Source: Liopterus haemorrhoidalis
Lineage: Eukaryota > Arthropoda > Insecta > Coleoptera > Dytiscidae
DNA: 64,000 nucleotides
Assembly (NCBI GenBank): GCA_963971575.1
Contig: OZ020616.1
Coordinates: forward strand, 41,506,250 to 41,570,249
Reading direction: 5' to 3'
Shown: one piece after another, positions 34,545 through 45,745 of the stretch
How the letters are laid out: every line of letters begins with the position of its first letter
How positions within the stretch are numbered: the first letter of the stretch is position 1
Made by a program: the position numbers and the translations under genes
The notes under the pieces: model-generated
The model's input: only the letters and a program-made list of their open reading frames with translations
What the model was told of the DNA's origin: nothing
Database searches by the model: none

Positions 34545-35127
34545 TTTTGGTATCACATAATACTTTTTTTTAAATAATTTAATTTTGCAGACAAATAAAT
34601 TTCGAAAAATAATCTGATCAAAAATTCTTGTTGGTTCCCATAAATGTATATTATTTATTTTTTTAAATGTATGTTTTTTAAATGAACACCTCTTGAAGGG
34701 TGTAGGGCAAAAGTTATTTGACACATTTTTTGCCAGAATCATAAAAAAATATTTGGGTGGTGCGTATTTTCTCGATCATAGGTATAGCTAAAAGCTTCAC
34801 TCGGCCAAAAATAAGCAGTTGTCTCAGTCAGATATCAATACAGTGACTTAAACGAAACCAAGTTAAAATCTTTGAAAATGGTTAAATATTTATTTTTTCA
34901 ATAATAAAATTAAACACCCTACTCAAAGTTTTCAAATATTTTTTCGTTTAATACGTATTTGTTTATATTTTTGGGAACTTGTATTTTATTGAAGTCTCAG
35001 TATTTTTATTATATGTGGGTCAAAAACATGTATTTGCATGCAAAATTTCAACTCTCTAGTTCTAACAGTTAGGCTACAATTTCTTGCGTACAGACAAACA
35101 CACACATGGTGACTACAAAACCCTAAA
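34545..35127 (-). mobile_element. HINE-1 diverged copy G
   Basis: The family-1 body is recognisable (AATCTGATCAAAAATTCTTG, CATGCAAAATTTCAACTCTC, GTTAGGCTACAATTTCTTGC), ending at ACAAAACCCT. The tetranucleotide tract has shrunk to ACAGACAAACACACA. The hairpin end was not found. Confidence 0.55.
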
Positions 35128-35214
35128 AGGTAATACGGATCCAATTAATGACAAAAAAACAGAAGACGGATCCCAGTGATGACGAAAAAGAACATCGCTA
35201 ACGCGGGGCCGGGT

Positions 35215-35400
35215 GCAATGCACAACTGCTCCTGCTATGACTATCTGGTTTTCATTCAGCAAGAAGATGTGTTTGCAGAAAATAATACGCCTTAATATTT
35301 TGAGTTATGCAATACGCAGTACGGTAAAGTACAGTTGGTTGTATCTTGCTAAAATATAAACTCCAAACTATGTTGTTAATTAAAATATAATTAATAACCA
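35215..35400 (+). repeat. Dispersed repeat, partner of 28555-28750
   Basis: Ordered matches as described for the partner. Type unknown. Confidence 0.6.
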
Positions 35401-35552
35401 TAATTTTAATTTTTAATTAAATTTTAATGAATACCTTCGTTGTTGAAAATTTTGGCGCACAACATCTATTTGACTATTATCGCTAAAATTCATAACGTCC
35501 TTATTATCTGTCGCATTTTGTGATACGTAACTAACAGGGCAAGTTCATTTTT

Positions 35553-35599
35553 AGGGTTTTGTAGGTATGACCAAAAAACCCGTATACCGTCATTTTGTC

Positions 35600-35651
<52 letters not shown>

Positions 35652-36152
35652 GCCTGTCTGCCTGTCTCTCTGTCTGTGCGGTAAAAATTATAGCCAAACG
35701 GCTAAACCTAGAGAATTGAAATTTCGCACGCTTATACAACTCTTTGACCCGCACATAGGAAAAATACTAAAACATCTAAAAAACATATCCCCCTAAAAAT
35801 ATAAACAAATATGCGCTCATCGAAAAAAAAATATTTTTTTATAATTCCGAGTAGGGTATCAAATATCCTTGGTACGTGTATTAACGATCAAATTTTTAAT
35901 TTTGCAAAATTAATTATTTTGAAGCGATTTTTGTAAAAATTGTTAATTGGCCCAGATGGTTTAACTAAAAATCTGAAAAATTCTAAATAATGTACATTGG
36001 TGTGAACTGGAATAGTACAACAGTAATTTTTGGTCAGATTACGTTTTTGGAAAAAAAAACGCATTTTTATGATTTTTTGCTAATAATTTTGGCGTGTTAT
36101 AAAGCTATAACTTGTGTATTATAGCTTTATAACACGCTACATTGGAACGTGT
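35553..36152 (+). mobile_element. HINE-1 copy C, broken off at the cassette site
   Basis: The left end and body match copies A and D up to the block AACACGCTACATTGGAACGT, which in copy B immediately precedes the tRNA-like cassette. There the sequence changes to (TA)n and nothing of the right half follows. A perfect 19-bp hairpin (36092-36137) lies just before the break. Confidence 0.7.
36092..36137. repeat. Perfect 19-bp inverted repeat at the HINE-1 break
   Basis: GCGTGTTATAAAGCTATAA and its exact inverse flank an 8-base loop. The right arm is the ordinary HINE-1 sequence; the left arm is an extra inverted copy of it, absent from copies A, D and E. Confidence 0.85.
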
Positions 36153-36169
36153 ATATATATATATATATA

Positions 36170-36938
36170 GCATCGCTTAATTTTCATGACCATTTAGATT
36201 AAAACATACCCTTTTACTGGCAGGCATCAGACAAGTAAATCCTCCACAAGTTTGTATACTTATGCGTCTTTGTGCACTTCGAGTGAATGTACGTGTGTCG
36301 TCTACACATTCACCGACTCGCTTGCTCAAGTACACATAACCGCCTTGATTGTTAAGAACCGATTTTCACCTCTAGTGACCGTATGTGTGCAAGTAATGCG
36401 ATTCTTTTATTTTAAACTGTCTGGCACAATATGATGCCGATTATGATACTTTTCTCTTAATTCAGGCGATCACCCCAATATTTCTTGTCAATTCATCGGT
36501 GGACCGTGATCAACGTCTCGCCTACCCCAGATCTAATTAATTAAACTAACTAACAAAGATTCATTATAATTACATAACTTAATTAAAACTTAAACTAGAA
36601 AGTTTCTTGTTTTAAATAACATTTGTAATAAACTCATAACCAAAATAACATCTCAACAACAATAAATTACTGTCTCGTTCACGTAACATTAAAACTGGAA
36701 GTAAAAACCACAATTTCCTGTAAATAATGTTTTCACGCGTAAGCGTAATACTTGCATTTAATTTTATATCTCGCTCACTGAACTAATAATCTTATTTTCT
36801 ATGAAATTATTAACATGAACATTAATTAGAATTCCTCATGAATACATTTATATAGAAATTAATTGGCTATTATCAGAGCCGGTACTAGGAATTTTGGCGT
36901 AGTGGACTGATCTATAGTTAAATGCTTTATCGTAAATA
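36170..36938. other. Region with little recognised
   Basis: A possible hAT end (CAGAGCCGGTACTAGG) lies at about 36876. Similar words occur at 29381 and 40204. Otherwise nothing. Confidence 0.35.
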
Positions 36939-37109
36939 TTACACAGCCCAACAAAATGAAATTTTTGTCTTGGTGCCGGAAAAGTATCAAGAAATTTTGG
37001 ATACTTTTAATGTGCTGATTCCAAAAATACCTGGTATTTTTTAGTAGCAGTTCTAGTTTTTGAGATACAGGCTAATTGATTTTAGTTTTTTTATCTAAAA
37101 ATGGTAAAT

Positions 37110-37837
37110 TTCCTCCTTGTGCAGCAAGGTGCATATAAAAAATATCCTTGTTTTTTTACGTCTTTGGGACAGCAAAGCTAAGGATCAGCACTGGGTTACC
37201 AGAATTTGGTCTTTAAGAAATGTCATGATTCAAGGAAACAAAACATAATCAACGAACATTTGGTTACGAGAGAGAAAATCATATTTCCATCCTTGCATCG
37301 ACTTGGGGCTTATGAAGCAGTTTATGTAGGTTTTAAATCGAGATGGACTTTGTTTTCGCTACTTGACACATAAATTTCTTGGGATTAGCACAGAAAAACT
37401 GATAGCCGGAATATTTCATAGTCCTTGGATAAAGCAGTTTATTAAAAATCTACAATTTACCGCATCAATGAACGAGATTGAATCTAATGCTTGGTGTTCA
37501 TTTGTTCAAGTAGTACAAAATTTTCTTGGAAATCATAAAGCAGAAAATTACACAGAATTAGTGGAAAATATGCTTTCCAACTTTAATATTCTCGGTTGTA
37601 ACATGAGTATAAAAGTTCACTATTTACACAACCACTTAAATCGGTTTCCAGAAAACCTAGGTGCTTTTAGTGAAGAACAGGGAGAAAGATTCCATCAGGA
37701 CATTAAAACTATGGAAGATCGATATCAAGGAAGATGGGATGACATGATGGCCGACTACTGTTAGAGTCTTTAGCGAGACTATTCTGGTAAACTCCATGAT
37801 AGAAAGTCGTATAAAAGAAAAATTTTGAATGATAAGT
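37110..37837 (+). pseudogene. Transposon-borne ORF of uncharacterised type, broken
   Basis: In three alternating frames it reads RLWDSKAKDQHWVTR, NIINEHLVTREKIIFP, GLMKQFM, then a long open piece (37363-37764) with FLGISTEKLIAGIF, NFLGNHKAENYTELVENML, MSIKVHYLHNHLNRFPENLG and SEEQGERFHQDIKTMEDRYQ. After ...MMADYC comes TAG where I would expect a Trp codon (TGG). I recall this motif set (SEEQGERFHQD, RYQGRW, MMADYCW) from repetitive, unnamed invertebrate predicted proteins, but I cannot assign a function. At least two frameshifts and four stops are present. Its position between matched inverted ends argues that the protein family belongs to a DNA transposon. Confidence 0.65.
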
Positions 37838-37847
37838 GATGAATGTA

Positions 37848-38751
37848 CAAGGTGTCTCAAAAGAAATTTTATATTTATTTAGCTTACTGCGTGAACGCAA
37901 CGTATCCGAGGGGCGCGGGGTTATGTCAATCGGTAGCCTGGCTCTTGGGAATTCAGCCGCTATGGAGCGTTTCTCGGGAGCAGACCGCGCGTTATGTGTG
38001 CGAGAGTTTTAATAAAACGGTGATTCGGTGACTGTAGCGCGTAGAAAATTCTGCAGTATTCGAGGTTTTCGCCACTTAAATGATGCGCCAAGCATTCCTC
38101 TCATTCGACATTGGGTTAAAAAGTTTGAAGAGACTGGTACAACGCTGGATAAATCAAAATCCGGGCGACCTAGGTCATCAAGAACGGTAGAAAACGTGGA
38201 GAATGTTAATCAGTCTGTTCGTGACGACCCGAACCTTTCAATTCGGAAGCGCGCAAGTGCTTTAAATGTGCATAGATCATCATTACATCGCATTATGCAC
38301 AAAGACCTAAAGCTGCACCCCTACAAAATTCAATTGATGCAAGAATTAAAGCCCCAAGATGCCAGTCAGAGGCTTAATTTGATCTCCCGGAGAGGTGACA
38401 TAAATTGGCCTCCACGCAGTCCAGATTTAACCCCTATGGACTTTTTCCTATGGGTTTATCTTAAATCTAAAATTTACGCCAATAAACCGACTTCACTGGC
38501 GCATTTGAAAGAAAATATCCGTCACGAAATGGCAGCCATCCCTGAGTCCACCTGCCGAGACGTCATAAGTAATTTTACTGTTCGATTAAATGAGTGCCGA
38601 GAACGTGAGGGTCTACATTTAGACGATATTATTTTTAAGAAATAAATCCCCAAAAAGTGTATTTTAATAATTAATAAACATTTTTTCTATATACGGCTTA
38701 CTTTTTTTTTAATCGATCCACTAAATATAAAATTTCTTTTGAGACACCTTG
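37848..38751 (+). mobile_element. Tc1/mariner-superfamily element nested in the above
   Basis: The inverted ends are 30 bp and perfect (starting CAAGGTGTCTCAAAAGAAAT), with TA on both sides (37846-37847, 38752-38753). It lies just after the pseudogene at 37110-37837. Perfect terminal repeats suggest a younger insertion than its host element. Confidence 0.9.
37962..38645 (+). pseudogene. Transposase of the nested element, catalytic core deleted
   Basis: From the ATG at 37962 the frame reads MERFSGADRALCVREF, two TAA stops at codons 17-18, then NGDSVTVARRKF and an open 205-codon stretch. It contains an HTH region (SIPLIRHWVKKFEETGTTLD, SGRPRSSRTVENVENV), a second HTH (NLSIRKRASALNVHRSSLHR), the linker LHPYKIQLMQEL, and then jumps directly to the third catalytic region (WPPRSPDLTPMDFFLWVYLK) and the C-terminal IPESTCRDVISNF...IIFKK. 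The first two catalytic Asp residues and roughly 110-120 residues around them are missing, yet the join is in frame. It is the type with an N-terminal DUF4817-like HTH. It cannot transpose; only an internal start could express the DNA-binding part. Confidence 0.8.
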
Positions 38752-39003
38752 TATATTTATATATTTGTGAAATAAATAACTTACTTTGTATTTTTTCTTT
38801 TTTTAACTGGCAGTTGGAGCAAATCATAATAGTAATAACGTGAAATATACATAAGTTAAAAAAAATATGATTTTATTCTAAAAGAGGCCAATATAGCGTA
38901 TCTCAAAAACTAGATCTGATGGCTATTTTGGATTTTGCACTCAAAAATTACCTAAAAACAGTTAAAAAATCGGAGGCACCAAAATGTCTGTTGGGCTGTG
39001 TTA

Positions 39004-39146
39004 CCTATCTAGAGTGCACCCAGTGTCATGACAAAAGGTGCCCCCGCAACAGGCGCCAAAGCAAGTAGTGCGCCGCAATGGATATTTTATTATTTTTCAG
39101 ATCGGGGGTATCATAGAACCGTGTTTCGGAACCTTTTTCCTACTTG
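39004..39146. other. Short spacer
   Basis: Nothing recognised. Confidence 0.3.
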
Positions 39147-39740
39147 TGAACAGGGCCGTCTTAGACCCTGCAGGGGACCTTGGGCACAGAGAGTTTGGGG
39201 CCCTTTTAGAAAGTCAAAAAAAAAAGTGAATGAAAACATCAGTATGTTCTTTTATTTAGTGACTATTGGTTATTATGGTTAGCTTTATACAAATCAAATA
39301 TAAGTGATGTGATTACTATTTTGAGAATTGGACTTCCGTTAACGATGATGGTTTCTTCCCGGATTTCTGTTATGCAAAATCTTCTATTATGTCCGCAAAG
39401 TCTAATTTTTGAAGAATATCACTTTCTATGCACATGATTGACAAATTAGTAAGTCGTTCTTGTAACATAGTCGTTCGTAATTCATTTTTTATTCTTTTTA
39501 GCCGTGAAAATGAGCGCTCTTCACTATAATTGTTGACCATTAAGCAAAGGAATATCCTTGTAGCAACTTCCTCATTCGGGAAATTTTCTTTTAATTTATC
39601 TGCATTTATTAGAGTATGTAAGGCTGAGGTACTCAAGTCCTTCGATACATTTGCAAGTTTTTTTAATAAAAGTATTAAAATTGCACTAAAAATTGAACAC
39701 CTCTTTTTTCTGTGTAAATGATGACCTCGGCATTTTGAGG
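39147..39740 (-). mobile_element. hAT element remnant
   Basis: The left end CAGGGCCGTCTTAGACCCTG is typical of hAT. The block contains the transposase fragment below. The right end is overprinted by the inverted repeat at 39718-40048. Confidence 0.55.
39370..39680 (-). pseudogene. hAT transposase C-terminal dimerisation domain
   Basis: The minus-strand frame reads ENFPNEEVATRIFLCLMVNN, then YSEERSFSRLKRIKNELRTT and MLQERLTNLSIMCIESDI, ending in a stop at 39370. ERSFSxLKxIKxxLRxxMxQxRLxxLxxxxIE is the signature of the hAT C-terminal dimerisation region, as in ZMYM-type hAT relatives. The N-terminal zinc finger and catalytic core are absent. A hAT N-terminal fragment with a matching zinc-finger type lies at 48750, but on the other strand. 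Confidence 0.85.
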
Positions 39741-40048
39741 CCCCGATCAAGCCGGGGGTCCTGAGTTCGTGCCCCATGTGCCCTTATGGAAAAGACAGAA
39801 GATCCCATATATATATATATATATAGCGGGGCCGCAGACAATATTTAAGTTATTTTGGGGGGTCCAATGCCAGAAAAGGTTGATAAACACTGCCCTAGAG
39901 AACTCGGTTGTGAAACACTGGTCCAAACGGGAAAGGGTCACAGAGGTAAATAGTGAGCCACAAGCAGTTCTGTCTTTTCCAAAAGGGCACATGGGGCACG
40001 AGCTCAGGGCCCCGGCTTGATGGGGGCCTCAAATGCCGAGGTCATCAT
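39718..40048. repeat. Inverted repeat, about 83-bp arms
   Basis: ATGATGACCTCGGCATTTTG...GTGCCCCATGTGCCC at the left is matched by its inverse ending ...CCGAGGTCATCAT at the right, about 90% identical. The centre holds (TA)n and an eroded block with CTAGAGAACTCGGTTGTGAA. Confidence 0.8.
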
Positions 40049-41151
40049 TATATATACATATATATATAGTACCATAATAAGGAAAAAATTTAACCACAAA
40101 AAATTGTTTTATTATTAATTCTTACAAAAAAAATATGCAGATGCTCTACTGCAGCAGAAAGTTAATTATTTTATTTATTGTACCAGTACAACAAATATTT
40201 TTAAGAGCCGGTTCTAACTTATAAATTGTTGTTGCTATACCAATATAATTCAATATTCAATTAGTCAATAATCGGGATTTATGAAAATGATTTAAAAAAT
40301 AGTTTTGTTTCTCTAGTTATAGCCGATAGTGTATGCATGTATTTGTTTCTATATTGCCCATAGAAGCACATTCTACATAACAATGACTTACATTATAAAA
40401 TTAACAAAAATTTCTACAAATACCTTTCCAGTCGCTCCAATTTTGATCTGCATGGAGTCCAAACACTAACGTCAACACTATAACACACTATTTCAAGTAT
40501 TTTCTGCACTTTTATCACTTAAAAATAACTAAAAACGTCAGAAAAAAATGAAGACGCCACTTGCAAAAATCACGTATCACTACTTATCAAGATGGTTAAT
40601 CCTGATAAAGCTCATTAAGGAATATAGTCAGTAACAATTAATACATAAGGAACAGAATTGCTTAAAATAATTCTTTATGAAAATAAACACATATATTAAT
40701 ATTTTATCAATAGTATACAGGTGGTTGAAATTGAACTACCGGGCCCAATACACTATTTATTTATTATTGAAGATGAGGTATAACGTTAAATTTGGAAGTT
40801 ACTTGGTACTACATGATCTAAAATAGTTTATATTTTGTTACTTTGTATCTTTATATAAATAGTAATACATTTTGATTGAGGATTAAAAAATTTCAGAGCT
40901 ATAGCGTTGAAGACACGGCCTATATGGTAAAATGGGAGGACAGAGGTGATAATAGGATGACTTTTGGGCTATCAATGATAATTCTGAGATCTCAGAGAGG
41001 GATGAAAATTACTATTGGAAGTATAATGGAGTTATCTCTCGAGAAATTTATACAGGTTATTTTTTTTATTTACGGGTTCATTTGGAGGGCTAAGGCCCCC
41101 CCGGGCATTATGACCTTAAGGCCCGGTCTTTCCACCTTCATTTAAACCACT
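40049..41151. other. 1.1-kb region, nothing supported
   Basis: An AAGAGCCGGTTCTAAC word at 40202 resembles hAT ends elsewhere in the window. No ORF of substance. Confidence 0.35.
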
Positions 41152-41346
41152 AGGTAACTATCCGACAGATAATGTTATCTGGAACTTTATCTTCTGAATA
41201 AATGGCATTACCAAGCAGTGAATTCAATACATCAGTCTCATTATCCGTTAGATAACTATCCGATAGATACATTTGTATTGAAAGACGGCATGACATTTAT
41301 TCAGCACAGAAAGTATCATATAACCTTATCTGTCAGATAGTTACCT
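41152..41346. mobile_element. Short TIR element, about 195 bp
   Basis: AGGTAACTATCCGACAGATA at the left is matched by TATCTGTCAGATAGTTACCT inverted at the right; a third similar word lies internally near 41248. Confidence 0.65.
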
Positions 41347-41403
41347 GGAGCATTGTTTCCCAAGCGCCGGTCCTGTAGATATATATAAATATATACATAT
41401 TTA

Positions 41404-42302
<899 letters not shown>

Positions 42303-42429
42303 TATACTAGCGTCGGCGAATCAACGCACTTACGTCACACGACGTAACAAACGACTGTATTGTCTGGAACAATGCAATCGTTTGTTACGTCGTGTGACGT
42401 AAGTGCGTTGATTCGCCGACGCTAGTATA
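42303..42429. mobile_element. Perfect 52-bp palindromic foldback element
   Basis: Arms 42303-42354 and 42378-42429 are exact inverses (left arm begins TATACTAGCGTCGGCGAATC) with a 23-base loop. The arms are CpG-rich in AT-rich surroundings and end in TA. It looks like a minimal, young MITE, perhaps Tc1/mariner-related by the TA ends. Confidence 0.85.
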
Positions 42430-42543
42430 GTTAGTATCTTTTAACTTATATAACTTATATAACTTATAATAACTTGTACCTATTAAAGTTACAATTCCAA
42501 AATTTGCCATTGAGCCGCCATTGATGATTATACAACGATTTTT

Positions 42544-43577
42544 AGGGTTTTGTCGGTATGACCAAAAAACCCTTATACCGTCATTTTGTCGTCTGTCTGT
42601 CTGTCTGTTTGTTTGTTCGGTAAAAAATTGTAGGCAAACGGCTAAACCTAGAGAGTTGAAATTTGGCATGCTTATACAACACTTTGACCCGCACATAGGA
42701 AAAATTCTAAAACATTTAAAAAACATGCCCCCCTAAAAATATAAACAAATATATACTTATCGAAAAAAAAAATATTTTTTACAATTCTGTGTAGGGTATG
42801 AATTGAAAGCCCTTGGTACGTGGATTAACGATCAAAATTTTATTTTTGCAAAATAAATTATTTTGAGGCGATTTTTGCCAAAATTGTGCAAAAAAAATTT
42901 TGTCCCACACCCTGTAGCCCAGATGGTTTAAATTAAAAATCTGAACAAATTCTAATGTACATTGGTGTGAACCGGAATAGCACAACAGAAATTTTTGATC
43001 AGATTATGTTTTCGGAAAATAAGGCATTTTTTGTCTTTTTAACTAAAATATGTAAAATATTTAATCCGCTATTTAACACAATAAACGAGTGAACATCCGT
43101 AGTCCAGTGGTAACGTTCTCGTTCCGTTAGTTGCAAACTACGGTTCGATTCCCGTCAATTTTATTTTCTGTTTTTTTTTTGCATTTTTATGTTGTTTAAA
43201 TCATTTTGTCAAAATTCTAGTTATATTTTGACAAATGTTGTATTTAATTTTTAAAAGCGTAAATTTAATAACCAGTGGGAAGTTGAAATTATAATTTAAT
43301 TCTATGTTTGAATGTATACGAAATCAGAGGGGCGGTGTTTATGACTTAAACAACCAATGGAAGCAATAGGCCCAATTTTCAAAATATTAATGAACCCTTG
43401 CTATATAAAAAAGATACTGCAAATATTTAGAAACCCAAATGGTATTAGGCATTCGAATTAAAATTAACAAAAAAAAATATTTTAACATAAAATTTGTTTT
43501 GGCATCCCAAAAAATCATCATTCACTTATTAAATACCTACGAAACCCTGAAATGTGTGAAAATTCACAATTCACATC
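42544..43577 (+). mobile_element. HINE-1 copy D
   Basis: Left end AGGGTTTTGTCGGTAT, short (GTCT)n tract, full body and right end ATACCTACGAAACCCTG plus hairpin GTGTGAAAATTCACAA. tRNA-like cassette at 43093-43157. Confidence 0.78.
43093..43157 (+). other. tRNA-like cassette in HINE-1 copy D
   Basis: A-box-like GTAGTCCAGTGGTAACG and a perfect B-box GGTTCGATTCC (43142-43152) inside a T-arm-like ACGGTTCGATTCCCGT. TTTTATTTTCTG and a T10 run follow. The middle part bears no similarity to the cassettes of copies A, B or E. Confidence 0.68.
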
Positions 43578-44407
43578 AAATTTTTTCTTACTTATTGTTA
43601 TTTTTTTTTTGACTTTTTTCAGCTCACATATGCCCTGACTAATTAAAACTTTTAACTTAATTTTGTTGCGAGCATTTTAATTAGTAATCGTAAATATTCC
43701 TGAACAGTTTACACAGCCTCATCCCAAAAACCACAAGATATAAATGGATATTAGGCGTAAAACAGAATTAACAATAATTGCTAACAAACAGAACCGTTCG
43801 ATGACGCAGAAAAAAATCTATGACGTCATTACAAGGGATAAATTGAAATGGAAAATAATTTTATTTATTTAAAACTTGAAATGTAATTTGGTAAATTGTA
43901 AATATTCGATGAAATTTACTCATTTGGAATACAAATTTAATTTATACTAAAATGTAACCCATCTCTCGATGTACAATAGATTTGATAATGCCCCAGAATC
44001 CTAGATTTCGGTGTAGCCCAATGTCCTGACTACCCACGCTGATTTTAACTGGGCCATGAACTTCAGACTGCAATGTGAAGATGGCGCCAGCCGTTCTTCC
44101 TACTGACATTGCCAGACTAAAATCAGGACAGGTCTCAGGAAGTTTTTTTAAATGGACGAATATAAATTTAACTAATTTTTACGTATCACAAAATACAAAA
44201 AATAGATTTGCTGTGTTAAGTTTTATAGATATTTAAAAAAATGACAATTTTGTCAACATTTTTTAGTGGCAGCACTGCAAAGTACTAAAAGGCACACAGA
44301 TCAAAATAATTATTTAACATTGCTAGATGCGTAAGTAAAGTTTTTTGGCTGAGGCGCGTAAAGCCTCCAAGGACAAAATAAATAACCACCCATCGTATTA
44401 CATTTTT
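43578..44407. other. Spacer, nothing supported
   Basis: A GC-richer patch at 44010-44110 has no ORF and no match elsewhere in the window. Confidence 0.35.
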
Positions 44408-44865
44408 ACCGACCGCCAACATATATAAGGGAGGTATTGTGATCATACCGATTTTGACATTTCGAGATTTCGATGGATCTCTACGAATTGAGTTCCCTAC
44501 ATAACGTTTTGACTATTTTTAGCATGATATCTGTCTGTCTGTCTGTCTGTCCGTCGGTCTGTGTACACGTGCAGAGCAAATTCGATAAAAGGATTTTTAT
44601 GAAACTTCATATTTAAGCTTTTGACATCAATGGCACGAGTTGGTCAACTTTTGGTAAAAATCAGTTGACTAGAAATGGGAGTTTAAACGTGTCGATTTTA
44701 AGATTTTTGCGAATATTTCGCAACAAAGAAATATTTCGAAAAAATGTATTTAACAAAAGTTGCTATAAAAGCAATAACTAACAACTTTGAGGTATTTTTT
44801 GATAAAGCAGCATAAATTAAACAAATACTTTGTGATGGCGGTCAGTCCTGTGGTGGCCACACGTG
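44408..44865 (+). mobile_element. HINE-2 copy c
   Basis: ACCGACCGCCA start, short TCTG tract, TGGCGGTCAGT and the hairpin CTGTGGTGGCCACA at the end. Confidence 0.75.
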
Positions 44866-44870
44866 ATTTT

Positions 44871-45153
44871 TTTTAATTGACATTAAAGTCCGTAATACAC
44901 TATAAAAGTAACCAAAATAACATATTTTAATGACAACAAAACAAATAAATAAATGGGAAATTTGTATTAAAAATGACACAAAAAATTAAAATATCAAGAA
45001 AATGACATTTTAAAATGATGTTAACCTTAACCAAAAATGTTTATTGTAAGTATGATTTACAAAGCTTAAACAAAACGGCTAAAAAGCTCGATTCAAACGA
45101 TGAAAGTAACTAGATTGCAAAGTCTAGTTCCGCCTAAATGTTTGGAATAGCCT
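44871..45153 (+). mobile_element. MITE-X long-variant fragment
   Basis: ATTTTAATGACAACAAAACA, AAATGTTTATTGTAAGTATG and the end TAGTTCCGCCTAAATGTTTG match 55650-56061. Confidence 0.75.
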
Positions 45154-45241
45154 ATATTTCAAAATTTAAGCTGCTGACTGAAGTTATTTACAAAAGATAT
45201 CAATCTACTTGAAACTAGGGATGATATGACTATAAAAAATA

Positions 45242-45745
45242 TCAGCTGTGGTCACCACAGGACCGACCGCCATTACAAAGTGCTTGTTTAATTTATGCTG
45301 CTTTATCATAAAATGTCTCAAATAAAAGTTGTTAGTTATTGCTTTTATAACAACTTTTGTTAAATAATTTTTTTCGATTTATTTCTCTGTTGTGGAATAT
45401 TCGCAAAAATCTTAAAACAGACACGAGTAAACTGCCATTTCTAGTTAACCGATTTTTACCAAAAGTTGAGCAACTCGTGCCATTGATGTCAAAAGCTTAA
45501 GAATGACGTTTCATAAAAATTCTTTTGGCCGAATTGGCTCTGCACGTGTACACGGACCGACAGACAGACCGACTAACAGACAAACAGACACACAGATAGA
45601 CACACAGACAGATAGACCGACAGAAATCATGCTGAAAATAGTCAAAACATTATGTAGGGACCTCAATTCGTGGAGATCCTCGAAATCTCGAAATGTCAAA
45701 ATCGGTATGATCACAATACCTCCCTTATATATGTTGACGGTTGGT
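45242..45745 (-). mobile_element. HINE-2 copy d
   Basis: Inverted relative to copy c: TCAGCTGTGGTCACCACAGG and ACCGACCGCCA at the left, TGACGGTTGGT at the right. The microsatellite has decayed to ACAGACACACAGATAGAC. Confidence 0.75.

Larger units (their letters stand above)
36942..39000 (+). mobile_element. DNA transposon with CACAGCCCAACA ends and TTA duplication
   Basis: CACAGCCCAACA at the left and TGTTGGGCTGTG at the right are exact inverses, with further sub-terminal similarity (TTTTGTCTTGGTGCC and GGCACCAAAA). TTA lies immediately outside both ends. It carries the pseudogene at 37110-37837 and is interrupted by a Tc1/mariner-type element at 37848-38751. Without that insertion it is about 1.15 kb, so it is itself deleted. 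The superfamily is not clear to me. Confidence 0.75.

Noticed and set aside
37363..37764. Intact 133-residue gene starting at 37363
   Set aside because: The first codon is TTG, homologous sequence continues upstream in other frames, and the frame ends at a nonsense codon. It is the middle of a pseudogene.
38028..38645. Intact transposase gene starting at 38028
   Set aside because: The start would be GTG. The natural ATG lies at 37962 and is followed by two in-frame TAA codons.
36876..40220. One hAT element from CAGAGCCGGTACTAGG to AAGAGCCGGTTCTAAC
   Set aside because: The two words are in the same orientation, so they cannot be the paired inverted ends of one element.
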